DNA of 63,323 bases from Mogibacterium sp. (GCA_017515425.1 JAFWFU010000024.1:1-63323), one strand, 5' to 3'; shown: positions 7,701 to 17,563, numbered from the stretch's first letter. Program-made: numbers and translations. Notes: generated by a model from the letters alone, not told the origin.

Positions 7701-9961
7701 CAAAACCACTCCCCGTCCATGGCTGTAAGCCTATGCCTGAGACCCGTATATCGCTCGTCTCCCCGATTGTTGGCTATCATCTGATTGACCCTTCGCGGAT
7801 CACCGACGATTATCACGAGGCGTTTGCCCCTAGTCACCGCCGTATAAAGCAGATTTCTGGTCATCAGCATAGGCGGGAAACTATAGGCAGGTATTATGAC
7901 CGCAGGGAACTCCGAGCCTTGGCTTTTGTGCACGGTAACAGCATAGGCAAGGTCTATTTCGTCGAGCATTTCACCCTCGTATGTGATGAGCCTCTCGTCC
8001 ATTCTTACCGTCATACTGCGCTCGCCCGCGTCAATGCTCTCGACTATTCCCATATCTCCGTTGAATATCCCCTCGCCCTCGGTCCTGAAATAATCAGTCC
8101 GCCATTCAGCACTATAATTATTTCTAAGCTGCATGACCTTGTCGCCGATTCTGAACGATCTCGCACCGATTTTCAGCTCGGGCTCTCCGTCGCCGAGTGG
8201 GTTTATTACGTCTTGAAGAATGGTATTGAGATTTGGCGCGCCCAGAATGCCCCTTTTCGTTGGCGTGAGAATTTGAATATCTCCGGCGTCTCCTATGAAA
8301 TCAAAGGCTTCCTCGAGCCTGCCCCCGCAGCAACTTTTAATGGTCTCGATTATCTCGTCCTCGCCGTTCTTTCCGATTATATAAAAGCCGTTGCCACTGA
8401 CGTTCTCGGGATATTCCCCCCTGTTTATCATATGCGAATTGACGACAATGCCGCTGTCCTCAGCCTGTCTGAAAATCTCCTTCAAGCGTATGGTGCTGAT
8501 ACATTCGGACGAAATCATATCCCTGAGAACATTGCCCGCACCCACAGACGGAAGCTGGTCGGCATCTCCCGTAAAGATAAGCCTCGTTCCGTCGCTGACC
8601 GCATTCAGCAGCCCGTCCATGAGCATGAGGTCAATCATTGAAGCCTCGTCGATAATAATTACGTCCTGCTCCAAGGGATTCTCCTCATTTCTTCCGAAAT
8701 TAAGCGTCTCCTCGTCCTCAGACCACACGAATTCGAGCAGACGGTGTATCGTCATGGCGGGATTTCCCGTCGCCTCCTCCATTCGCTTTGCAGCCCTGCC
8801 CGTAGGCGCCGCCAATGCCACCGACATATTCAGAAATTTGAATATCCGAACAAGGGTATTGATAATTGTCGTCTTTCCCGTTCCGGGACCGCCCGTAATA
8901 ATCGTTATATTGTTCTCGAGGCATTTCTTGACGGCATTCCTTTGTTCGGCAGACAGCGCTATCCCTTCGCCAAGGCTGCGCGGCTCGGCAGACAGTTTTA
9001 TTCCTTCACCAAGGCTGCCCGGTTCGTGTTGAACCCCTTCGATAAGATTTTCGACATTCCCCCTAATATCCGGCAACTCCGCCTCTTTTATTCTGCGAAT
9101 CGAATGCGCCACCCTCTGCTCCGCATGGTAGTAGCCATATAGATAAATCACGGAAATCCCCTCGATATTGTCCTCTTCGACTTCTCCCGCAAACACCATA
9201 TCCCTCAGCGATTCCCTGACTTTTTCAATGGATGCGTCCAGCACCTCCGCGACTTCCTCTATCAATCTATTCTCCGGCATGAGTGTACTGCCCGACGCAG
9301 CCCACGCCCTTAGTCTGAATCTGATACCGCTTTCTATCCTGATTGGGCTTTCTGGCTCTATGCCGAGACGAGCCGCTATCTTATCCGCCTTATCGAAGTT
9401 AATGCCGCGCACATCTTCAGCCAATATATATGGATTGTCTCTGACTACGCCAACCGAGTCGCAGCCATATATCTTGTAGACCCTGACCGCCTCGCTCATT
9501 TCTATGCCAAGCTCCCTGAGCTCTATGGAAACCGCGGCAAACTCCCTCGACTCTCCAAACGACTCGCTGATCTTATCAAGCGTCTTTGTGCCTATACCGC
9601 TTATCATAAGAAGCTTTTCCGGCGTTTCTTCTATTACAGACAGCGTTTCCTCCCCGAAGGTCTCTACCAAAAGCCTTGCTGTCTTAGGTCCAATTCCCTT
9701 TATATTTCCGGCTGAGAGGAATTCGAGAATCGCGTCCTCTCCCTCCGGCATAATCTCCTCGTAGTTTTTGAAGCTGAACTGCTCTCCGTATCTGGGGTGA
9801 ATGGTGAACTCCCCCTCTAGTCTGTATGCGGCGCCTGTTTTGGGTTCGGCAAAAGAACCGGCTATGCGAAACGACCCTTCGTCTGTGTCGAGAATCGCCA
9901 CGGTATAGCCGTTCTCGGGATTATTGAAAATTATCTTTCCAAGTTTGCCTTCTTTCTGCAT
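7700..9961 (-). CDS. recD2: RecD2-type DNA helicase (SF1B)
   Basis: The protein has 753 residues. The N-terminal region holds an OB-like part and tandem helix-hairpin-helix motifs (IKGIGPKTARLLVETFGEE, ISGIGTKTLDKISESFG). The helicase core has Walker A ITGGPGTGKTT near residue 355-365, Walker B VIIIDEASMID, a GDADQLPSVGAG motif and a C-terminal VTVHKSQGSEF motif. RecD2 acts 5'-3' in mismatch repair and replication-fork maintenance in organisms without RecBCD. A short direct duplication (AEPRSLGEGI / SLGEGIALSAEQR) lies just before Walker A. No good ribosome site is seen before ATG 9961. Confidence 0.93.
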   Translation of the reverse strand: MQKEGKLGKIIFNNPENGYTVAILDTDEGSFRIAGSFAEPKTGAAYRLEGEFTIHPRYGEQFSFKNYEEIMPEGEDAILEFLSAGNIKGIGPKTARLLVETFGEETLSVIEETPEKLLMISGIGTKTLDKISESFGESREFAAVSIELRELGIEMSEAVRVYKIYGCDSVGVVRDNPYILAEDVRGINFDKADKIAARLGIEPESPIRIESGIRFRLRAWAASGSTLMPENRLIEEVAEVLDASIEKVRESLRDMVFAGEVEEDNIEGISVIYLYGYYHAEQRVAHSIRRIKEAELPDIRGNVENLIEGVQHEPGSLGEGIKLSAEPRSLGEGIALSAEQRNAVKKCLENNITIITGGPGTGKTTIINTLVRIFKFLNMSVALAAPTGRAAKRMEEATGNPAMTIHRLLEFVWSEDEETLNFGRNEENPLEQDVIIIDEASMIDLMLMDGLLNAVSDGTRLIFTGDADQLPSVGAGNVLRDMISSECISTIRLKEIFRQAEDSGIVVNSHMINRGEYPENVSGNGFYIIGKNGEDEIIETIKSCCGGRLEEAFDFIGDAGDIQILTPTKRGILGAPNLNTILQDVINPLGDGEPELKIGARSFRIGDKVMQLRNNYSAEWRTDYFRTEGEGIFNGDMGIVESIDAGERSMTVRMDERLITYEGEMLDEIDLAYAVTVHKSQGSEFPAVIIPAYSFPPMLMTRNLLYTAVTRGKRLVIIVGDPRRVNQMIANNRGDERYTGLRHRLTAMDGEWF

Positions 9962-10074
9962 AATCTAGTCGATAGTGAGCTTCTTTCTTCTGTATTGATA
10001 CTGTAACGTCTGTAGACTTTCTGTTTCTATGATTAAGGTTTCGATGTCTTGATGTCTCATTGTTCCAGCGCCTA

Positions 10075-11040
10075 CTAAAAGGTGCTCTTATACAGCTTGC
10101 GGTTATCGAGCGTATAAACCTTATCGCTGAATTCTCCCGCCGCAACATCTTTCAACGCCTGCTCGACATCAAACATCTTTGCGTCCGTCATATCAAGGTA
10201 ATGCAGCATTTCCGCTTCGGGGAACATGGGCTTCTTGGGGCTTCCGAATTCAGGCTCATAGTGATGAGACAGAGACATATGTTGGAGCATAATGCATTTT
10301 TCCTCGCTAATCCCGAGTTCCCTGCATTTATCGCCTATCGCGGCAACACCCATTACGAGATGCCCAAGCATTTTCCCTTCAAGGCTGTAATCCTCTACCA
10401 CACCGTTCTCGTCGGAATTGAGTTCATTCAGCTTCTCAATATCATGGAGAGCCACGCCCGCCAGCAACAAGTCCTTATTCAGATTTGTATATACCTCGCA
10501 GGCTCTCTCGCCCATCATCATCATTCTCTTCACATGATAGAGAAATCCCCCGAGCTCCGCATGATGATTGCTCATGGCAGCCGGATAGTACATCATTTTT
10601 TCTTTGTTTTCCTCGTAGAAGCTCAGGCAAATCCTTTTGAAATCCTCGTCCTTGAAAGCCTCTATGCGCGAGATTATGAAATCATACATTGACGTGCTGC
10701 TCTCTGGAGCCGCCTTGAAAATATCCGCCTTGTCGTAGCTGCCTTCCTTCGCCTGCCCTCTTATCGTATCGAGGACGAGCTGCTTCTTGCCCATATATTC
10801 GTTGCACCTGCCGCCGACGGTGATTACCATTCCCGTTTTGATTTTGCTGAAAGCCGTGATTTCGTCCGGCGTGAGCGACCATTTCACCGCCTGAATTTCG
10901 CCCGTCGCGTCGGCGAGCGTCATATAGAGGTGCTTCTTCGCATTGTTGCCGTCCCTTATGTCGGCATTTCGCACCAAAAACCTATCCTCAAGGTGATGAC
11001 TGTCGTCCGGTTTTAAATCCTTTACATAGTATTGCTTCAT
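10075..11040 (-). CDS. yhaM: YhaM-like 3'-5' exoribonuclease (OB + HD domains)
   Basis: The protein has 321 residues. Residues ~10-95 form an OB-fold tRNA-anticodon-like domain, and residues ~150-310 an HD phosphohydrolase domain with H-x(n)-HD ligands (SNHHAELGGFLYHVKRM, then ALHDIEKL) and a later HH pair (SLSHHYEPEFG). This matches YhaM/CBF1, which degrades RNA and ssDNA. CAGGAG precedes the ATG at 10 nt. It is upstream of recD2 and comFC on the same strand with 113 bp between, so the three may be one transcription unit. Confidence 0.9.
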   Translation of the reverse strand: MKQYYVKDLKPDDSHHLEDRFLVRNADIRDGNNAKKHLYMTLADATGEIQAVKWSLTPDEITAFSKIKTGMVITVGGRCNEYMGKKQLVLDTIRGQAKEGSYDKADIFKAAPESSTSMYDFIISRIEAFKDEDFKRICLSFYEENKEKMMYYPAAMSNHHAELGGFLYHVKRMMMMGERACEVYTNLNKDLLLAGVALHDIEKLNELNSDENGVVEDYSLEGKMLGHLVMGVAAIGDKCRELGISEEKCIMLQHMSLSHHYEPEFGSPKKPMFPEAEMLHYLDMTDAKMFDVEQALKDVAAGEFSDKVYTLDNRKLYKSTF

Positions 11041-11196
11041 CTGTGCACACTCCTGATTTAAATTGGTTTATTTTGTCTTTATGCGAAGTAAGTATAGCAT
11101 ATTCAGCTATTGTGGTATAATGATTTCACGCATTGAACACATTATATTTTCAGCCAAAAACCGCCAAAATTCGAGCTTTATTCGGAGGTGTATACA

Positions 11197-11961
11197 ATGA
11201 GTTTTGACATAGGATTTGACGCAGCAAAAGCGACGGAAGCTGCCGTAAAATGGATTAGAGATTGGTTTGAGCAAAACGGACCCGGCTGCAATGCCATAGT
11301 CGGCATAAGCGGCGGCAAGGACAGTTCCATTGCGGCTGCTCTATGTGCCGAGGCTCTCGGCAAAGACCGTGTAATAGGAGTCATGATGCCTAATGGAGAC
11401 CAGACCGATATAGATATGGCTGAGCTCCTCGTTAATCACCTCAGCATAAAGCATTATATAATAAATATCAAAGGTGCTTTCGACTCGATTTTTGGCGAAC
11501 TATGCGAAGCGGGAATTGAGGTTAGCAAGGACACGATTATCAATCTGCCGCCGCGCCTCAGAATGTCCACACTATATGCTGTGGGTCAAAGTCATAACGG
11601 CAGGGTTGTAAATACCTGCAATCTGTCCGAGGATTGGGTCGGCTATTCCACTCGTTATGGCGACTCCGTGGGAGATTTCAGCCCCATGTCCTGTTTTACC
11701 ACGGCGGAAATTCGTGCCATGGGGCGTGTGCTCGGGCTTCCGACCGTGCTGATAGATAAGGTTCCTACGGACGGGCTGTCGGGTATGAGTGATGAGGAGA
11801 AGCTCGGTTTTACCTATGAGGTGCTGGATAGATATATCCGCACGGGCGAGATTGATGATGCCGCCACGAAAGAGCGGATAGATTATCTTCATAAAAAGAA
11901 CCTCTTTAAGCTGAGGTTCATGGACTGCTTCGTATACGACGGCGTCGAGGTGAAGGCTTAG
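11197..11961 (+). CDS. nadE: NH3-dependent NAD+ synthetase
   Basis: The protein has 254 residues from ATG 11197, chosen because GGAGG lies 8 nt upstream (11184-11188); a GTG at 11188 overlaps that ribosome site. The ATP-pyrophosphatase motif SGGKDSS is at about residues 38-44, followed by VVNTCNLSEDWVGYSTRYGD and a DGLSGMSDEEKLGF segment typical of NadE. There is no glutaminase domain, so ammonia would be the nitrogen donor. It is convergent with the yerC-like gene; the two stop codons overlap by 4 bp. Confidence 0.95.
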   Translation: MSFDIGFDAAKATEAAVKWIRDWFEQNGPGCNAIVGISGGKDSSIAAALCAEALGKDRVIGVMMPNGDQTDIDMAELLVNHLSIKHYIINIKGAFDSIFGELCEAGIEVSKDTIINLPPRLRMSTLYAVGQSHNGRVVNTCNLSEDWVGYSTRYGDSVGDFSPMSCFTTAEIRAMGRVLGLPTVLIDKVPTDGLSGMSDEEKLGFTYEVLDRYIRTGEIDDAATKERIDYLHKKNLFKLRFMDCFVYDGVEVKA

Positions 11962-12248
11962 GCTTTCTTCAGTCTGTCGAGTACCGTCTTGTAGCCGCCC
12001 TCACCGTATGTTAGGCATTTGTTTACGCGGCTTATCGTTGCGGAGCTGGCGCCCGTCGCCTTGCTTATTTCGCTGAAAACCGCTCCCTCGCTAAGCATAC
12101 GCGCCACCTCAAGCCTCGATGATAAATCAAGGATTTCTTTTATGGTTGCGACGTCATCAAAAAACATACGGGCTTCATCTTCTGTTTTTAATGCCAGCAC
12201 AGCCTTGTAAAGCTGCTGCATATTCTTTTTATCTTTATCCGTAATCAT
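11958..12248 (-). CDS. yerC: YerC/TrpR-like DNA-binding regulator
   Basis: The protein has 96 residues. It is a TrpR/YerC-YecD family helix-turn-helix protein: DLSSRLEVARMLSEGAVFSEISKATGASSATISRVNKCL contains the recognition helix, and the tail GGYKTVLDRLKKA is characteristic. The role of YerC in Bacillota is poorly defined. GAGAGGAG is close upstream of its ATG. On the minus strand a TATAAT element near 12393-12398 could be its promoter. Confidence 0.85.
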   Translation of the reverse strand: MITDKDKKNMQQLYKAVLALKTEDEARMFFDDVATIKEILDLSSRLEVARMLSEGAVFSEISKATGASSATISRVNKCLTYGEGGYKTVLDRLKKA

Positions 12249-12680
12249 AAGGCTCTCCTCTCTGTAAGACTGTCTGCAAAGCTGTCTTAAAGTCTGACTT
12301 GAAGTCTACCTATAGTCACCTAAATTCTGTCGGGGCTTTCATAGGTCATCTGAGACTATCGACAACCGCACTGCTTCGACATGCCCCCTCATTATACTCT
12401 ATAGTGGTCGCACATTAAAGTGTTGAAGTGGAAAGAGTTTTACATAATAATAATTATTTTGATTATAGTTTTATAAAAAAATAAAAAGACAAAAATACCA
12501 AGTGAGCACTCGCTAAAAAATATAATTCTCTATTTTGGTAATATGCTAAAGTGTTAAATCTAAAATAATATATCGACATATCTATAAGATGTAAATACCG
12601 ATAAAAGCTATATTTGTTATTAGTAAGCTGTTATCAGTAAAGCAAAAGCTTTTGCATTATTACATTGTAGATATTATTAT
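12249..12680. other. Intergenic region, AT-rich, with a possible yerC promoter
   Basis: The first part (12249-12410) is the leader of the minus-strand yerC-like gene with a TATAAT-like -10. The rest (about 12415-12680) is strongly AT-rich and precedes the plus-strand DUF1461 gene. I see no gene, RNA structure or clear repeat in it. Confidence 0.5.
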
Positions 12681-12686
12681 TTGTAT

Positions 12687-13487
12687 ATGCTTTTAGATAA
12701 AATCGCGAAACTAAGCAATAGTAAATCAAGTGAAATTGAAATGTCAGAGCAGTCTGAGCCACCTGCGCATTTGGATCCGAGTCTTATCATGCGAGCAGCT
12801 TCCCTTGCGGTAGGGATTCTGATGATTTTTATTATCCTTCTCACCTCAGTTCAGGCAGTATGCTTTTGGGTGCCGAATTGGTGGCGAAACGAATATGCCA
12901 AGTACGATACACCTTCAAACGTCAGAGGCGAAATGTCACTTGATGACGCGGTGCATGTTACGGAGGATATGCTGGATTATTGTATCGGCAAACTTGATAC
13001 GCTTGACGATAGCGAAGCGACTATTGATGGCGTCAAGGCTCCCTTTTTCACGGAGCGTGAAAAGAGTCATCTTTCAGATTGCAGAGAACTGTTTATGAAG
13101 GGAATGCGGGCTCGTGTGATTTGCCTGCTCCTTGTGATAGGGCTGTCCATATATCTGTATGTGCACCTGGGCAAACGCGGAGCCGCCCTCGCCTTATCCG
13201 TCGGGTATCTCCGAGCACTTTCGGTTGCCGCAGCATTTTTGCTTATAGTCTCTATTGCTTCCCTAATTGATTTCACAGCGGTATTTACCCTATTTCATAA
13301 GATTTTCTTTGATAATGACCTGTGGATACTCTATCCCAACGAGGACAATCTGATAAATATAATGCAGGAGAATGTATTTGCGGATGCCGCAATATGGATA
13401 GGCGGGATTTGGGCTGCCGTCTGCGCCATGCTGTCAGCATCCTCGATTTTAGTGCTTAAAAGGGGTTCTGAGCCGCCGTCGGTCTGA
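12687..13487 (+). CDS. DUF1461/TIGR01906-family integral membrane protein
   Basis: The protein has about 266 residues with membrane helices near residues 35-58, 140-160, 170-195 and 225-250. The sequence WRNEYAKYD and the FFTEREKSHLSDCRELF motif between helices 1 and 2 match the TIGR01906/DUF1461 membrane proteins common in Clostridia, whose function is unknown. The start is uncertain: ATG 12687 has no ribosome site, TTG 12681 is in frame, and an in-frame ATG (MSEQSEPP) lies ~54 bp further on. The last codons are part of its terminator. Confidence 0.75.
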   Translation: MLLDKIAKLSNSKSSEIEMSEQSEPPAHLDPSLIMRAASLAVGILMIFIILLTSVQAVCFWVPNWWRNEYAKYDTPSNVRGEMSLDDAVHVTEDMLDYCIGKLDTLDDSEATIDGVKAPFFTEREKSHLSDCRELFMKGMRARVICLLLVIGLSIYLYVHLGKRGAALALSVGYLRALSVAAAFLLIVSIASLIDFTAVFTLFHKIFFDNDLWILYPNEDNLINIMQENVFADAAIWIGGIWAAVCAMLSASSILVLKRGSEPPSV

Positions 13488-13496
13488 ACCCCTTTT
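13458..13496 (+). terminator. Terminator overlapping the end of the DUF1461 gene
   Basis: An 11-bp perfect stem AAAAGGGGTTC / GAACCCCTTTT flanks a 17-nt loop. The stop codon TGA (13485-13487) lies at the loop/stem junction, so the last nine codons encode the 5' arm and loop. Confidence 0.9.
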
Positions 13497-13587
13497 AACT
13501 ATATCCTATTCTAGTCCACCTTTTCTATATAGCAGCCCCTTTCATCTGACATATGGCAGATCAGAGCTGTTATAAACTTGGCAATCC

Positions 13588-15153
13588 CTACTTCACTTTT
13601 ACCTTTACCGTAACTGTCTGACTTGCCTCGTTATAATTGCCGTCCCCGGCTGCGCTTATCTGCACTTGAACCTTGTATATGCCTTTTTTAAGACCTTTCT
13701 TTACTGCCAGTTTTCCGGTTTTGGCATTGATGCTTATCTTTTTGCCGTATTTCTTATTCACTTTCTTAGAGCCTATGCTGAGTTTTTTATAGCTCACGCC
13801 GCCCTGCGCAGCACCTACGAAAGAAATCATCTTTGACGCTGCTACCTTCTGATTCTTTTTCTTTAGCTTCTTAAACTTTATCTTGACGGTCGCAGCCTTG
13901 GCATTCATCGTATTAGCAGCCTTGTTTATAATATATGAAGTCTTCGTAATGCCTTTATAATCGCCTTTGCCGGTAATGGTAATAGTGTATGTGCCGGCAT
14001 CAGTCGACGCTGAATTTGACCATGCGGCTGTATAGTCTTTACCTTCTATAAGTGTCTTTCCGGCAATTGTCTTGATAGTAGGCTTCTGAATATTGCCGTT
14101 GTATGTGAATTCTGTGGCAGACAAATCAACTTTAGCATCTGCGATACTGATAGGATCTTCAGTACTGATAGGATCTTCGGTGTAGTTGTATTCTATCTTT
14201 ATATTAGAATTGCTTATTATCTCTCCCAGAGAGCTACCCGAGCTGACGCCACTCGTCAGCTGCTTCCACTGCTTCTGCGTCCCACGGAAACAAATTCCCT
14301 CCAGATTGTTACATCCACTGAATTCATGCTCCGATATAAACGTCAGCGTTGACGGAAGAACTATGCGCTTCAGATTTTCACATGCCGGGAAAGCTGGCAT
14401 TGTATAAGTTGTTCCATATTCATCAGTCTGCGCTCCACCAATAGATGTGACGCCCTCCGGAATAATTATTTCCGTGATACCTGTGTGGGTAAAGGCTTCT
14501 ACTCCTATCACTTTAAGCGTCTTTGGCAGAGTGACTGAATGTAGGCTCTCACAATACTCAAATGTATACTCACCTAGCTCTTCTACTTCACCAAGATCTA
14601 TCGCTTCTAAAGGCGTTCTGGGGAATGCCCTATCCAGATTTTTGACTCCCTTGGGTATGCTTATGCTCTTCATTGCGGCACCGTAGAAAGCCTCTTTGCC
14701 GATAAACCTCAGATTTTCCGGAAGCGTAACAGTAAACTCCACTATGAATGTTTTGTTGCCCCAATCATAAGTGCCGACTTCCATAAAAGCGGAGTCCCCT
14801 ATTTTTACGAGTGTTTTGGGAAGCTCAGCTACAGACAGGTTCTTGTATCCAAAGAAAGCACTGTCTCCGATGCCGGCAACGCCCTCTTCGACGACGACTT
14901 TCTCTATCTCATCTTTGAATTGATGCCAAGGCGGGCGGTTAGTGTCTTCCCAACCATAATCAGCCATATCTCCCGTTCCAGAAATGGTCAGGATCTTTGT
15001 CTGATTATCATAGGACCATATAAGGCTATCGCCGCAGGTGCCGGTGTAAGAATTATCCGCATGTGCCGTCTGCGACATTGATATCAGCATGACAAGGATT
15101 GATATCAGCACTATCAGACATAGCCTAGCGTTTTTCCTGATTATTTTAGTCAT
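13588..15153 (-). CDS. Secreted BspA-like leucine-rich-repeat protein with basic C-terminal domain
   Basis: The protein has 521 residues. A signal peptide (residues ~1-32, ending near AHA) is followed by LRR_5/BspA-type repeats (about 45-310: IGDSAFFGYKNL, IPEGVTSIGG, FSGCNNLEGI), an Ig-like segment (~340-410) and a C-terminal domain of ~100 residues rich in Lys and ending in VKVKVK. No LPXTG motif or choline/SLH repeats are present, so attachment may rely on the basic C-terminus. That domain also ends the 923-residue protein at 17.6 kb. GGGAGG precedes the ATG. The gene is divergent from a LytTR regulator and shares its operator region. Confidence 0.85.
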   Translation of the reverse strand: MTKIIRKNARLCLIVLISILVMLISMSQTAHADNSYTGTCGDSLIWSYDNQTKILTISGTGDMADYGWEDTNRPPWHQFKDEIEKVVVEEGVAGIGDSAFFGYKNLSVAELPKTLVKIGDSAFMEVGTYDWGNKTFIVEFTVTLPENLRFIGKEAFYGAAMKSISIPKGVKNLDRAFPRTPLEAIDLGEVEELGEYTFEYCESLHSVTLPKTLKVIGVEAFTHTGITEIIIPEGVTSIGGAQTDEYGTTYTMPAFPACENLKRIVLPSTLTFISEHEFSGCNNLEGICFRGTQKQWKQLTSGVSSGSSLGEIISNSNIKIEYNYTEDPISTEDPISIADAKVDLSATEFTYNGNIQKPTIKTIAGKTLIEGKDYTAAWSNSASTDAGTYTITITGKGDYKGITKTSYIINKAANTMNAKAATVKIKFKKLKKKNQKVAASKMISFVGAAQGGVSYKKLSIGSKKVNKKYGKKISINAKTGKLAVKKGLKKGIYKVQVQISAAGDGNYNEASQTVTVKVKVK

Positions 15154-15199
15154 CTTTTCCTCCCTATATAATACGTTCAGTCAATATATTGTTGCCCTC

Positions 15200-15294
15200 T
15201 TTATACATGGTATTCAGATCTAAGTCCATAAAACTTGCACGAAAGTTGTCTAAACTGCACGAAAATGGATTATGCTCTGTTTTTTTGGTAAAAT
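15200..15294. promoter_or_regulatory. Divergent promoter with TTGCACGAAA direct repeats (candidate LytTR operator)
   Basis: TTGCACGAAA (15235-15244) and CTGCACGAAA (15255-15264) form a direct repeat with 20-bp period, as expected for a dimeric LytTR protein binding one face of DNA. For the rightward regulator gene, the second copy abuts the -35 region of a promoter whose -10 is TAAAAT (15289-15294). For the leftward LRR gene, a TATAAA -10 lies at 15205-15200 and the first copy is just upstream of its -35 region. This geometry suits activation of either or both genes. Confidence 0.65.
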
Positions 15295-15336
15295 TGCATT
15301 CTAAAGAAACAATAAAAAAATATTTCAGGAGACTGT

Positions 15337-16053
15337 ATGAAAATACGAATCGCGATAGTAGATGATTTAATAGAGGATCGCAGCAGCCTGTCAGAGCTTA
15401 TTCGCCAAATATCCGAGGAATCTGTCATTGATACTTTTCCGTCTGCGGATGATTTCCTAAAGACATATATGCCTGATAAATACGATTTGGTATTCCTCGA
15501 TATTTGCATGGACGAGATAAACGGCGTGCAGCTTGCGACAAAGCTTCGCAAAACCGACCCTCACCTTCTGATTGTTTTTCAGACTACGTCCAGGGAATAC
15601 GCCTTTGACACCTTCCCATTGCACCCCTTTGACTATCTGATGAAGCCATGTCGAATGGACGAGGTCGAGGGCGTTATCGAGGAAGCCATACGCGTGCTTT
15701 CCGCGGGCGACCCCGAAATCCGAATCACCGCCGTTCGCGCGACATATAATGTGCCGCTCAGATCCATAATCGCCATAGTTTCCCAAGGGCATAATGTGGA
15801 TATTTTCCTTAACAACAATCAAAGCCTGACGAGCACGGAGACATTCAAGAGCGTCAGTGAAAAGCTGGGGGACGATATTCGCTTCCTGCAAATCAACCGC
15901 GGAGTCATCATCAATATGGACTATGCGCTTTCGCCCGCTCAAGACGAGATGAAGATGAAGGACGGCAGTTCATATCCAATCCGCATAAACGGCAGAACCG
16001 CTGTGCTCAGCGCCTTTTCGCAGTATATGATTTCCCGCCTGGATCACAGATAA
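15337..16053 (+). CDS. LytTR-family response regulator
   Basis: The protein has 238 residues. The receiver domain (1-~120) has the acidic pair DD at 9-10, the phosphoacceptor Asp55 (VFLDI) and Lys103 (YLMKP). A LytTR DNA-binding domain fills ~130-235 (VPLRSIIAIVSQGHNVDIFL ... FLQINRGVIINMDYALSP). It resembles AgrA/ComE/VirR-type regulators. CAGGAG precedes the start. It is followed at 61 bp by its likely sensor kinase and probably autoregulates through the TTGCACGAAA repeats upstream. Confidence 0.93.
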   Translation: MKIRIAIVDDLIEDRSSLSELIRQISEESVIDTFPSADDFLKTYMPDKYDLVFLDICMDEINGVQLATKLRKTDPHLLIVFQTTSREYAFDTFPLHPFDYLMKPCRMDEVEGVIEEAIRVLSAGDPEIRITAVRATYNVPLRSIIAIVSQGHNVDIFLNNNQSLTSTETFKSVSEKLGDDIRFLQINRGVIINMDYALSPAQDEMKMKDGSSYPIRINGRTAVLSAFSQYMISRLDHR

Positions 16054-16114
16054 GAATACAGCGGATTAAAAACAGCAAGGATATAACAGATGAGAATATT
16101 ATAGAGAGGTCTCA

Positions 16115-17431
16115 ATGCTTTCGCCTTTAATTATCAGATATATGGCAGTTTTGCTGCTCCTAGTGCCGACAACGGTATTTGCGATACTTCCAATCAGGGA
16201 AAATCGCCTTCGATATAATAGAGTCAAGACTATCGCCCTCCTTACGGCGGTGGTTGCTCTTACCATTCCGATAGTCGGTACGCTGGGCTATTTTATGAAT
16301 TTGTCGCCCAATAATCTCCTTCTTTTGGCGCTCATTCCGCTGTTGTTTGTGTTTCTGCATATCGTCAAGGCTGAGCTGTTTATGAAGCTCTTCTGCTTTT
16401 TCGATTCCACAATGATTGTCTACAATGCGCTGGTTTACGGCATACTGCTTGCCGCGCCATTCGAGATAAATGATAACCACCAATTCATAACAGTTGTTAC
16501 CGCGCTGATATGCTTTGCCGTATCAGCAGCCCTCGGAGCTTTATATTTCAAAACACTCACAGTAAAAATCCCCTTCCTTCTAAACGAGGATAGGCTCAAT
16601 ATAGTATGGGAAAACTATATGGTGGTAACCTTCGTCGTCACCGCGCTGTTCTATTGGGTCACGCCCCGTTCACCCGACGTGGTGATGACAGGTCGCGTGC
16701 GCATTACCATTCTGATATTTCTCCTGCTTGGTCCCGTTACCTATATGCTGGTTTTCCAAGCATTGTATAAGCTGTCCCTAAACGTAATTACAAACGTCAC
16801 GCTCAGCGAGGAAAACGAACTGATGAGCATGGAGCGGAAGCGTTATAAGGAGCTTCGCGCATATATGGACGAGACCCGCAGTCAAAGGCATGATTTTCGC
16901 CAGCACCTCCTCGTCATGGACGGCTATGCCAAGGCGGGCGAGATACAAAAGCTGATTGACTATATAGAGCAGTTTACATCTTCGCTCGCAGACCACCGCA
17001 GCAATCTTGCCGCGAATCCTGCGGTTGACGCCGTCGCCTCTCATTATGACGGGATAGCGAAGTCTGCGGGCATTCATATTAAATGGTATATTGAGCTCCC
17101 CGCGAAGCTGCCTGTCAAGGAATCCGACTTTATCACCATTTTCGGAAATCTGCTGGAGAATGCGCTGAATGCTGTTAAAAATCTGCCGGAGGACAAGCGA
17201 AGCGTCAATCTAACGGCGCGTATGCTCTCCGACGCAATGCTGGGTATCACCGTGAGGAATCCCTATGAGGGCGAGATTAAGAAAGGTAAGGACGGTCTGC
17301 CGCGCACGTCTAAGGCTGGGCATGGCATAGGGCTTACTTCTGTGCGAACGGTGGTGAACAGGTATCACGGGGTTTTAGACATCAATACTGATGACGGCAT
17401 TTTCACCGCCGGTGTGCTGCTGTATCTCTGA
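16115..17431 (+). CDS. AgrC-like GHKL sensor histidine kinase
   Basis: The protein has 438 residues. About six membrane helices fill residues 5-235. The H-box with conserved His is in ETRSQRHDFRQHLLVMDGYA. The GHKL ATPase domain has an N-box (FGNLLENALNA) and a G-box (GHGIGLTSVR). This is the architecture of peptide-pheromone sensors such as AgrC and ComD, but no agrB/agrD-like processing gene or precursor peptide is visible nearby, so the signal is unknown. It is co-oriented with the LytTR regulator. Confidence 0.92.
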   Translation: MLSPLIIRYMAVLLLLVPTTVFAILPIRENRLRYNRVKTIALLTAVVALTIPIVGTLGYFMNLSPNNLLLLALIPLLFVFLHIVKAELFMKLFCFFDSTMIVYNALVYGILLAAPFEINDNHQFITVVTALICFAVSAALGALYFKTLTVKIPFLLNEDRLNIVWENYMVVTFVVTALFYWVTPRSPDVVMTGRVRITILIFLLLGPVTYMLVFQALYKLSLNVITNVTLSEENELMSMERKRYKELRAYMDETRSQRHDFRQHLLVMDGYAKAGEIQKLIDYIEQFTSSLADHRSNLAANPAVDAVASHYDGIAKSAGIHIKWYIELPAKLPVKESDFITIFGNLLENALNAVKNLPEDKRSVNLTARMLSDAMLGITVRNPYEGEIKKGKDGLPRTSKAGHGIGLTSVRTVVNRYHGVLDINTDDGIFTAGVLLYL

Positions 17432-17533
17432 TGTCCTCTCCCTCACCGTGGAGCTGAGAGCAGAAATGACTTCTCCTCAGTTTTTCATTCAGAACATAAT
17501 AAGATTCTTCGGTCACTTTGTTCCATCAGAATG

Positions 17534-17563
17534 AAAAGGAGGGGCTCATCACCTCTCCTTTTT
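17534..17563 (+). terminator. Terminator after the two-component operon
   Basis: An AAAAGGAG / CTCCTTTT stem with a GC-containing loop is followed by TTTT, about 100 bp after the kinase stop codon. The 17432-17635 gap otherwise holds no gene; a GCGAGC/GCTCGC hairpin at 17605-17625 may end transcripts of the facing gene but lacks a good T-tract. Confidence 0.75.

Noticed and set aside
15337-17431. Complete agr-type quorum-sensing locus
   Set aside because: Regulator and kinase resemble AgrA and AgrC, but no AgrB protease or AgrD-like peptide gene is found between or beside them.
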